This document shows positions 38,301 through 50,300 of a DNA stretch of 64,000 nt, one piece after another. This DNA comes from Branchiostoma floridae (taxonomy: Eukaryota > Chordata > Leptocardii > Amphioxiformes > Branchiostomatidae), in NCBI RefSeq assembly GCF_000003815.2, contig NC_049989.1:19809870-19873869 (forward strand), given 5' to 3'. Below the pieces are notes generated by a model. The model saw nothing but the letters and a program-made list of their open reading frames with translations. It made no database searches and was not told where the DNA came from. The translations under genes and the position numbers were made by a program. The first letter of the stretch is position 1. Every line of letters begins with the position of its first letter.

Positions 38301-41300
38301 GGCCATGCTGATAAATAACGTATGTTGTTGATGAATCTCGTATGTTCTTGTTGTCCACTGCTCATAGATTTTGTGTAAAGCTCAATAGACAACAAACGCC
38401 TTTTAGTTAAACGACCAAGTTAGCATTGGATTTGATATAAACGGAAAATGATGCAGCTGTTTTGCAGACACGGACGAAAATTCTTGTATATATTTTGCAA
38501 TAATGTAATCTGTTTTTACAGGAGGTCACCGACAGATTTGATATCACACTGTCTACAAGTGGGGCACTCTCAGCTGGAATCAAGCTCGCGCTTGTAGTTT
38601 CGACGTCGGAGTTTTCGACACCCACGCTCAAAAAGGCAGAGGCTTCCTTCATTGGTGGACGACTAGAAGTAGGACTCCATGGCACTCTGGATGTTTCGGA
38701 GCGGTATGTACATGTATTGCTTACAAGGCATTTATTTATATCTTAGGCTTAACCTATACAAATATAGATGTCATATGTGTAGGTTATCTTACACAAATCA
38801 GACATGGTAAACATCTCTTGGCTGGGACTAACATTAATATCTGAAATACATGATTTTTTGTTATCTAATTTACAATTTAGTGTTGTGTTTTTTCTCTTCT
38901 AGACCATTATTTTACATTCAGTGATTAAAAATGTGCAATTCACTGTATGCCATAGTACTTGGACGAGAGGAGGTTTTCAGACGACATTGTCACCCAGATA
39001 CGCATCTCTGTGTGTGAGCAGCACAGTGTGCATACCAGCTAAAATATGGGCGGGCATCGAGACATCTTATGAAATATACGCTCAGGTAGGTTAGTCTGGA
39101 GTTCACATATGTAAGCTTTGGTCCACTTCCAGTGGTCTCTGCCCCGCATGTACTTTGGATAGAACTAACGTTAACATGGCTGGACTCCAGACCATCGATT
39201 GCTATGCATATGGTCAAAAGACTAACATCGGATAACATCAATGGACTACCATTCATTTGAGTGCAAAGAAAACTGCCTTCATATGTTTAATATTTCAAAT
39301 GCACATGATGACAGATAGTGGGAATGTATGTTTTTAAGCATGTCGGTTTTCAGAAAATAGCTACGGTTGCTGTAACTCTCCCTTTATCCACCCAGGGTCC
39401 AGGCAGTATTGAAATGTCTTCCAACGTGGTCAAGCCAGATATTGACGGTGGTGGAAGCTGGCAACCACAGGAAGGGAGTCAATCGTTCTCGTTTGAGCAG
39501 AATGAGGAATCCGTAAGTGAGGTTTGCGTATACCGATCTTTGCTACGGAATAATTTCACATCATCTGTATCTGTATAGCCGGCACACCAGTTTCTCAGGT
39601 ACACCTACGCCTTTGCACATATAACATATAACGTTGCTTGCAAGCTTTCTTTAAAGCTGCGTTATTCGAAAGCGCCCCTACTGTACTTGGTGGCAACGAC
39701 GAGCTCCACCCCACGATAATTGTAAGGAGAAACCGTGTTTTTGCTCCACCTGGGTTGATAACTCTGAAGACATGATTGATTCAAGTTCTTTTATGAGCTG
39801 GTATTAGATCATAGTCAACTATATTAAAAGCTTCAACCTAAAAATCCTCATTCTATACATTCAGTATACAGGTAACTGCTCTTGATACTGGCCTCTACAT
39901 TGATCTTTAAACTACTGAGTACTATCAGGTTGTTGACGTAGTTGCATTTCAACTGAAGGCCAATGTAATGCATTTCAACTACAGAACGATGCAGATGTCC
40001 TAATATCGTCCTACTCTGGAACGGCAAGCGAAAGTGACCAACTCATCATACTAGAGCTAAAAGTGAAACCGACGTTTTCCATCGAGTTTCCCACATCCGG
40101 AGAAAGTGAAGAGGATGCCAATTTGATACCGTCACTGGACGAGATATCGGGTATGCCGGTTTCTGAATATGTACTATTTATTGAGACGGTGGGCGCTATA
40201 AACTTCCTGGCACGTTTGACCAATTTCTAACGTCAAGTATTTGCAAGATCACATGTCAATAGGATCGCGCGTCTGTAACTCTCGTGAGTTTACGTTCCGA
40301 AGTGATTGGTCATTAGTATTCCTCCTATAGAAGTTCACAGTGGTCGTTGAAAAATTGATTCGTGTATACCTTTGTGTTAAATTGGAAGAAAGTTAAAAGC
40401 ATTTTGCTCTGATTGGTACCAACCTAGCTTCCATGATAACATTGTACTTTTTGTGTAGACAGCTTAGAGTGCTCTTAGGATATTTATTTTTCACTTCAAC
40501 AAACTCCAACAAACAATATCTTTTAAGGAAAAACTAAACTTTACTTAACCAACACCAAGTTTGATTGGGACTTACCCCAAATTTTCATGAGACGGACAGC
40601 AGATGGGTCCATTCCATGAACAAAACTGACGGAGTCGGCTGAAAATTTGGGGTAAGTCCCAATCAAACTCGGTGTTGGTTAAGTAAAGTTTAGTTTTTCC
40701 ACAATGTCATTTACCAACACAGATGAAATTTCATGCTAAAACAGCATCTTTTGTATCAATAAATACCAATGGAATCAGCCCTCATTCAAAAGATTAATGT
40801 GTTTTTTTTAAATCGCTTTATATCTTTTTCTAGGTCAGATTGGTCAAGGCGATGCTTTTGGGTACAGTATCACTACATCCCTTCAATCACAAGCTCTCCT
40901 GCGTGTATCAGCCCAGTCGTGTTCTGCCGAGTGCCCATATTCAGACAGACCACAGTACGTTGGTGTCACGTCATCGTTGGACTATCTGAAGGGAGCGTTC
41001 AACGTGGTAGTTGGAAACAACGAGTACTACGAGGAACAACAATGGAGACGTGAGGAGTGGATGGAGTCCGACAGGTTGGAAATCATATCTTACGGATAGA
41101 TTCTTTGACACTGTGTATAATGGGTACATATTGAAGCAGCAAATAAATTTTGAATGCAATTGTCGATATGTGGCATTTAGATGGGTACCTAATGGCTATA
41201 TCACATACATAGAATTATGTTAGCCCTTATTGTTCTGTTAACTAAGTTGTTAAGCTTTATCCTATACCTCTATTTTGTACTTTATGTAATAGCTTTGCCA

Positions 41301-44300
41301 TACATTGTATCATGTACAATTGTCCTGCAATAACCTTCTTCTTCTACATAAAGTGGAATGAGAGCTTTGAAATATTCTTTGTAAAGCCAACAGCCCGGAG
41401 GCTGTCGCAGTTACTACTGTGTGCAAAAATATTTTGTTCCAGTGTAAAGAGAGGAAACCAAGACTAAAACATCTATATCAGTGACCCAGGTGTCATCAAA
41501 CGTCATTTTGTGTATTCTACTAACCGAAATTCTACCATGTTTCAGGAATTGCAAGGCGCAGCCGTCAAGTATTGATACCTGTGAGGAAATGTGTCTATGT
41601 TCTGGTGTAGCAACAGGGAGGCGACACCCTACTGACGACAGTTTCTGCATGTGCCCTTGTGACTGTGGAAGTGGGAACATTAGCTTCACGGTATGAATAA
41701 CCTTCCTTTATGCAATGATAAATACATGTAGATGATGTGTCCATTTTCAAGTATAACCGATTCATCGTTTCTAGATCTTACACTAAAGGGAAACGATATC
41801 ATTCATTGTGGTCCCGAGTTAGCGTAGCGTTCAGGGTGTCTGGACCAAAGAGATCCTGGGCTCGAATCCCCTGACAAGGCACATGGCTTTTCAACTCACT
41901 CAGGCTTTAAAATGGGAAGGTATTATGCGAAAACGGAGAGGGTTTGGATCCGCCTTAAAACACTGTGCCCTAAACACAGTGGATAACAACCCACTGCCTC
42001 TTCGGCAATTTTTTTATCTTACGTGCAGCTTTTGTCGTTTCTTCAAAACAGCACCCAGACATTTCAGACGGAGACGGATGCAACTGCGACCTATGCCCCA
42101 ATGGTGACTTCAAAACAGTCAACAGTCAGGGACATCTACACTGCCCATGTCTCTGTCCTGATAACAGCACATCAGAACTGACCAGCAATGGGAAATGTGA
42201 CGTACGTATTGTTGTGTATCACATGCTATAATCCTAAAGTTATCTACAGTAGTATGAGTTACTGTAGAGAGTAGATCCTACTTTTATTTGAGGTCATAGA
42301 CGTACGGATTAAAACAGGACTTGCCGTCATTCAGTGATGCCATGACGTTAAGGGTAAGACATCGTTAACTGAAAATTACTTTTTTACTGGTTTGCAGTGT
42401 TCCTGCCCCTGCCCTGACGGTAGCAGTGATGTGTTGATGAGTGACGGTAGCTGTCCGTGTAGGTGCACATGTAACAACTGCCACGAGTCGGTTCTTGGTC
42501 CTCAAGGCTGCATCTGTTCAGATAGGTGAGGTACCATCTAATCTAGCTTGATGTCAATAGTACTGTAATAAAACCCAAGAATTTCTGATACATGTATCCC
42601 CTGAAAGCAGGAGCTTTACAATTGATGCAAAATACCTTTAATACGAAAAATAATTTATCATTATGATAGGGTACTCTTCGCCATATATCTCTGAGTGCAA
42701 GTAAGAACGTTGTCTTATAATGATCAAGAGATTCCAACACCTACCTACAGATACGTAATTTCCTCATTTGTACCGGATGAAGTGCATTGGTATATCAAGG
42801 ATTCCCAGTGACATTTTCAAAATGCATGTATAAACCGCACACAGCTGTCCTGACTGTGAGAATGACGAGGAACCTGAGTGGCAAGACTGCGTCTGTAGGT
42901 GTCCACAGAAGACAGAGTGCGGGATCCCACCTACATGTGTGGTGGGGAGGATGGGGTCAGACTGCAGACAGCCAGACTGCAGGCCATGCCAAGGTACAAT
43001 CACCAGAACGTATTTTTACCGTATGATTCCAATTGCAACCTTTAGCAGGCTTTGGTTTTCTATCATGTATTAGAGTGTGATGCCTATAGCTAACTGCTGC
43101 ACTGCACTGCAACCTTTCAGGCTGCTCCGGGAATGGACTATGCACCACATCTACAGACAGCTGTCAGTCATCCTGTGTCTGCTGGCCCCAGTGGTTCGGA
43201 GACTGTTGTGAGCTACGTCGTCCTCGTCCTATTGGAGGGGACCCTCATCTCCAGACGTTGGACGGTAACGATTTACATCATTTGTCGTTCCATGGTCTCA
43301 AAACGACATGTGAATCAACGCAGATTTTCAAGTTGTGCGTAGAAGGTAAAAGTAAAGGTGACTTCTTGAGACTGTAAGGCAGTGGGTTGTTAAATACAAT
43401 GTCTAAGACACTGTAGTGGAAGGCAAATCCCATTACTCACGTTCTGGCCTCCTCTTACCTCCTCAATCGAAGTCATGTACCTCTTTTACACTGAGTGGTG
43501 AAAGGAAATTACTACAGATTGCCTTAAGCAAGGACACCACTTTGGACTCGACCCCATGTTCTGGATCTATCACCCCAACAGTACGCAAACAAGACGCGTT
43601 GTTCACACAAGAATGGTTTTCTGATGATCACGTAGTACATATCAATCAATGCCTGAATTGCCGCCACGTACACAATAAGTAAATTCTCTAAGGGAAATAG
43701 TATATATAAAGTATGTAACTTTGTAGCTATCCCTATTACTGCTTTCGTCCTCCCAGAACCTTAACCCCCCGTTTTACATAATTCACCATCCGTTAGAGGT
43801 CATATCTTCAAAAATTCTTTCTGATAATGCCAATAATCATTTGATGCATCAGGGATCTCCTACGACTACCATGGCATTGGTGAATTCTGGGACTGTAAGA
43901 GCGTGCCCAATGACTTCGGCGTACAGACCCGGATGTATGCGTACGAGAGGGCTTCTCTGATAGGTGGAGTTGCAGTAAAGGCAGGGCATAGTGTTGTCAC
44001 TTTGATGACATTACCGAATACAACGGAAAAGGACGTTCCTTCTATGAGGTAACCTTTTGCATGTACTGGCAGGTTGCTATTGATCGTATTCTGTTGACAT
44101 TTACCGTTAACGTTGTTTAAAATTTTTACTAGCGATTTATAAGACAACAAATGTTCCCAAATGCCTTTGATTGTGGCTGTCCTCAAACACGTGACCCAAG
44201 AGCTTTCAGCTCTGGGCAAAATACCCTACCCATATGCCACGCCGACGCTATCTATCTATCATTTGGTCACTTTAGGATTGATGGTGAACTGTGTCAACTT

Positions 44301-47300
44301 TCTGTCGGAGAGAAGTATCTTCTCAACAACGGAACAATACATCTGCTTGCTCAGCAACCCTCTACAAACGCTACGGAGTCAGGGGCTGTTATCATCGTCT
44401 CTATCACCTTTGCATCAGGTGAGGTTGTGTCCCTTCAATTAGAACACGTCTATGTGCTTAGTCGAGCTAATGAAATGTGTAGAAACCTATCCAGTACCTA
44501 TTATATGATTCTATGCAGTCATTCTTTTCAGTCTACGTTTTTCATAGTGAGACTGTGTTTTAGCGGTGTTTTTGTCAACATTTCTGCTATTGACATTAGG
44601 ATATATTTGTATATTCTAGACACATGAACATAATTAACATAGAATTGGATCAAAAGTCCTAGAATATAACCCCACACAATAGGCAGACGCAGGAAGTGTA
44701 AGGTAAGAGTTGGTATAACTTAACTTATTTACGGGAATATACTGTTATTGGTCTGTCAATTAACTTGTGTTTTCAGAGTTGTTTATTTTTCATAAGCAAT
44801 TTTCCCTATGTGCTATTTGATAATGGCAGTGGTTTGCAATGGTATCGATTTTGAATACTACTACTACTACTACAACCATCGTTTTTCTTCTCAAATATAA
44901 CAGGAGCAACTGTGTCATTTGACGTCCGGTACTCACCAAAGATGGGCCGGCAGTTTGTAAACATTCTGTTCAGCCCCACTGCCACGTTCAAGGGCACAAC
45001 GGAGGGGCTGTGCGGGCTCATGGATGACGATGATGCCAATGACTTCACTGGTCCGGGCGGCACTGTGTACAACGTCAACGACTCTTCGGTATTTGCTGAA
45101 ACCTGTAAGTCGTGATATATAAAATAATATGTCATAGAATGAAGAGTATGGCTCCGAATCACCTTTTTTTATTCAATTGTCAAAATATCTTATTCAGCGC
45201 AAAGGGATACTGTTTTTCCAACAATTTTGAACAGTTTTATAAACGTGAGTAAGCAATAGTATACTATTACATGTACTCATCAGACTTAAGAGTCACTTGT
45301 TGATTTATAGGGCGTATAAATCAAACTCACTACGGCTCTGGTCTGATGGGGTCCTGGTCATGGAACTCTTCTAACTTCCATCCTGATGATGTCATGGATC
45401 CTGCCTACTCTGACCCGGCACACCGCCCTTCTGTGGGCATAGATGGGCTGACACAGGAGCAAAAGGAAGTAAGTTGGCTGATCTGACGACTGCTCCTGAT
45501 CTTTTTTCTAATATCTTTAAGTACTAGTAGACCTAATCTCCAAGCAGATCCTACGGTGCCATAATATAGTATCAAAGGCAAGCTGGCCAAGGAGTATAGC
45601 CAGCCAAGGGAGTCAAACGTTGGGTTTGATACTATATTACGCCACCGTGGATCTGCTTGGAGATTATAGTAGACCCACAATTTGAGTATTGCAACACCTT
45701 GCCCTGGTATAAACGTTATAAACAATAGACTATCGATGTCGGTGGATAACACACAATACATAATATCTTGTTCGTTTCTTGTCTTTCAGAAAGCTGAAGA
45801 GATGTGCATCGCTCTCGGGTTGACCGGCATTCTGCTGAATGAATGCATCTTTGACGTGTCGATCACCAATGACACAACCTTCACTGAGCAGGAGGCTTTT
45901 AAAGGTATAAATTTAGCTTTCTTGCTATTCAGTACTGGTTTTGCAAGCAATGATGATGGTTTCTTCACTTTTCCTAGCCTGGTATCCAGCCGTAATATAG
46001 CTCCCGAGTCTTTTTGGGCCTCTTCGCAATTAGTAATAGGGAGCTATATCACGGCTGGATACCAGGCTACACTTTTCCAGCAGTTAGACAGCTAACTGAA
46101 AATTTCTCTTTAACATTTTAATAGGTTGTTTTCTTGTAAAAACAATTACAATGCAATCCCTAGCGTATTTCCACACACAATTATCACAAACTAATACGTG
46201 TACCATCGCAGGTTGCCCAAACCAGTGTTCAGGTAGGGGTCGCTGTGTAAACGGAACCTGTGACTGCATAACGGGCTGGTCTGGTGAAGACTGTAACCAT
46301 GGAAACTGCACAGACTGCTCCGAGGATCACGGCAGGTGTGAGCTGGGGTTCTGTAGGTGTGAGCCCGGATGGGAGGGAGCAGCCTGTGATCAACAAGGTA
46401 ATGTGTAAATGCTTTATGAATGGCGCTTAGAATACATTGAACTAAAAGGACATTCAATACACATAGTAATTCATGTTTATTACTTTGTATAACTAATGCG
46501 AATGTACCATAGTGCTGACGTGGTCTTTTCTGTTTCATCCATTGTAGCTACATGCGACGCCCTACGAAACTGTACCAGCAAGGACCACGGGATCTGCATA
46601 GGCACAAATGTCTGCTGGTGTAAACCAGGCTACATCGGTAAGTCAACATGATGACAGCTTATGATTTTTATGAATGAAGACTACTTTTATGTGAAGAATG
46701 GAAACTAACCCAAATTTTCATGGAATGAACCCATTATTTGCAATTTCCGGGACTTGACATTACAGCCACACGACGTCGGCATTGGGTCTCAAGGGCCATA
46801 TAGCCTTTATCACACCCCGTCTCTATTCAATTTGCGCAGAGGTTATCTCCTTTCTTTACTTCTTTTGCAAAGAGATCCTGCTCTGAATATAGTATTGTGA
46901 CTTTGTGAGGCAAAAAGGAATGTCCTAGAGGCTCTATGTGAGAATTTTGAGAAACTTATGAATTGTGATTAAGTGTTGGCCACGAAAAGTTTCATCTCCA
47001 CTGATAATGTCATTTACACATACATACTGATGGACTTGGTACATTTATGACATCTTCATCAGATTCTATGTATTCAAATTTTCTTATGTGAACTTATAGC
47101 TATTCGAGTATATAATTAGTATTCGAGGCTACTGTTAAAGACAACATGGTTCACTACTTCTTATCGTCAACATCTGTATTACCTAGGTGAAGACTGCAGC
47201 AAGGTACCCACGTGCGGAAACGTTGCTAACTGCACAGACCACGGAGTTTGTGTAGACTACGACACCTGTCTGTGTGATAAGCAGTGGACAGGTGACAAGT

Positions 47301-50300
47301 GTGACCAGTTCTCGTGTGCAGCATTGGATCACTGCTCTGGTAAGTTGGACTCATCACATATTTCTTTCCTAGTTTTACATGAAACCCATTTCTGTAGCCC
47401 TGTGCCACAACGCGTTGCAGCAGGGGGGCTAGTCTATCCACTGATAGTGGTCTGTGTGTTCAATTGCAACTACACTCTTATCCAAATGATGAGTGCTAGT
47501 ATAGACAGAGAAAGCGATAATTGGAAACGCTTAAATTATTTCCTAATGGAAAAACATAATTTTACACATAGGACACGGCCGCTGTGTGGACATAGACGTC
47601 TGCTACTGTGAGCAGGGCTGGACGGGTAGCTCCTGTGTCACACCCGACTGTCCTGCTGTCAACCAGTGCTCCCGCCAAGGAGACTGCATCGGTCCGAACA
47701 CCTGCCGGTGTTACAGTGGGTATCAAGGTCTGGACTGCAGTCAGGTTCAAAGCTGTCCTGAGTTGCAAGAATGCAACGAAAATGGTGCTTGCGTCATCAG
47801 TTCTGGTGGGCAAAAGGAATGCCGGTATGTCTTCCTTAAGCAATAAAGTACACTCATAAATGTCGCTGTTAGAGAAACTACAACATGCTTGCTGATGTAC
47901 GTTTAAATATCATTATATATTGTATAACACATATCCACTATCATTAGTTTCTGCCGCTAAACATGTCTCCTGTTATGCTTGTCTATGTTGGTTAAAGTGA
48001 TTTTGAATCAGAGTTTAGACTCAAAAACATTTCGACATACTCCAGTCTTTGTCAAGGAAAAGGCATCCAGAAAGAAATCTACTTTTAATCCAAAATTTTG
48101 TTAGGTCCAATTTTTCCAGAAGTTAAGGACCAGCTCCGATTGAGATTATTTTTATGTTACAGCTGCTTTTCAGGGTTCAGCGGTGCAAGCTGTGATCACC
48201 CAGACTGCACTGAACAGAATAACTGCACTAACCACGGCAGCTGCATAGAGCCCAACCTGTGTCAGTGTGACAGTGGGTACACCGGAAATGACTGCGCCAG
48301 CTTCTCTTGTGAAGCATTGCTCTACTGCTCAGGTGAGTGCTGATGGGTTACCGTGCATCAATGTATGGTAGTCCTATCTGTAACATGTTTTTCAACTGAC
48401 TTACGTCACTCTGGAACATCATCTCTTCACGCCACTCGCACTGCCACCACGGCTGCCTCCTTCCAAACGCTACTCTGGGACTGTATAGGAGACCTTTCAG
48501 AGCGCGCATTAAACGTGAAATCTTGCTGATGGCAATGATAAGAGGGCTGTAGATAATGTTATAGACCATATAATTATATGTTATTAGCATTCCATATCAA
48601 TGTATTAGTGAGTGGTTTGTACAAATTCCAGCTTTTTCAGCAAGGCTAGCCCTATGTACATGTGTTTTAATTATCTCAAATGTTGTTTAAATGCTTGTTT
48701 AGGCAACGGACGATGCGCTGGATTCGACACATGTAGCTGTGATCCTGGCTGGTCAGGTGGCTCTTGTAACATTGCGAACTGCAGCAGCAAGAGCGATTGC
48801 TCCAGCCAAGGCAACTGTGTCGCCCCCAACACATGCGAATGCTTCCCTGGGTTCCAAGGGGACGACTGCAGTGAAGAGAACTTGCCAAATGAGAACCCAC
48901 CCATATTTCAGCAGGACATATACGCTATCACAATACCCGAAAATCAGCCGGTCGGTACGGCAATAGTAACAGTGCTTGCAAATGATACTGACAGTGGACG
49001 TAACGGTGAGGTCAGGTACAGGCTTGTCCAAACAGGTTTGGATGATGAAAGCTTTACGGTACATCCTACTTTAGGAGTTATAACTTCAGCCGTTGAGTTT
49101 GACTTTGAATCGTTGGAGCGCGATTCTTTTAGTCTCATTGTCGAAGCATTAGACCATGGGGTACCGACACTTACGGGAACAGCCACATTAATCATAAATG
49201 TAACGGACCAGAATGACAACAAACCGGTCATCAACATTCCTCCTAACACTGAGTATAACCTTCAAACCACCACCCCTGTCGGCTTTCACGTGACTACTGT
49301 CCAAGCCTCTGATGCTGACAGGTCCTATGATAACTCCAGAATCACCTACGGAATCGCAAGTGTCAGCCCCCTTGTTTCAATAGATGCCACAAACGGCAGT
49401 ATAACCGTTAGGAGCGCCTTGGTAAGTGGTACCCACATTGTGAGGATCAGTGCATCAGACCATGGTTCACCACCAAAAACAGACGAAAGAAGTATCCGTA
49501 TGATTGTGACAAATGTAAGCACCAACACAGCTCCGCAGTGTCCAGAAGATCAAAGTCTTGAGATTTCTTCTCGCAATCTTACAGCAGGGTTAACAGTTGC
49601 AACCATAGAAGCAGATGATCACGACAACGGTGCAAACGGTGACGTTTCCTACAGCTTTAAGTCCAAAACAGGAGAATGGGCAAGCCTATTCAGCATTGAC
49701 CCGTCAACTGGTCGCATCTACGTTGATACTGATTCAGTCCCGCAGTTTAGCGACCCTTTCTCAGCTGTCTCAATGACAGTTGAAGTCAGAGACAACGCCG
49801 TGGATTCCATGTCCTGTGAAACAAATGTCGTAGTGATAATAACGTCTCCTGGGTTCAGCGGAACCGTGCCAGATAACGTATTCCCGACAACAACGCCGCT
49901 AGCCACGACATCTGATCCACAAACGACACCTTTCGATAGGTCTACCGCAGGTTATACCACGCAGCCAGACATCACGACAGAGGAATTGGAAAACTCTACC
50001 GCCCTTCCTACAACAGAAAGAGCAACTACAGAGGGTAAGAGCGAATTCCTTCAATAACTTCTGAATCAATAGTGTAGAAGATATGATCCACAAGATAACA
50101 AAACAGTTACACGTAGTCGTAGTTATGTGTTACTCAATATATTTTGTATTTCTCTCCCAAGGCCTTTGTAATAGCCACGGCTAGTTGGACGACCTTGGCT
50201 GCTTGTAATGCGAAACAAATAGATACATGTAAATACATAAAATAGTTGCAAGACTAGAACTTTTCCTTTACTAGGTTCATATGCATTGACCATATCACAT

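Noticed and set aside
41808-41885. A genuine tRNA gene
   Set aside because: Box B is GGGCTCGAATCCC, but no paired acceptor stem or proper anticodon arm is seen. It continues into a SINE body.
44151-44627. 158-codon open frame around VWD exon 29
   Set aside because: The upstream part is intron read-through; the VWD match starts only at the acceptor 44275/44276.
48753-49906. Minus-strand open frames opposite the cadherin exon
   Set aside because: Shadows of the large plus-strand exon, without domain content.
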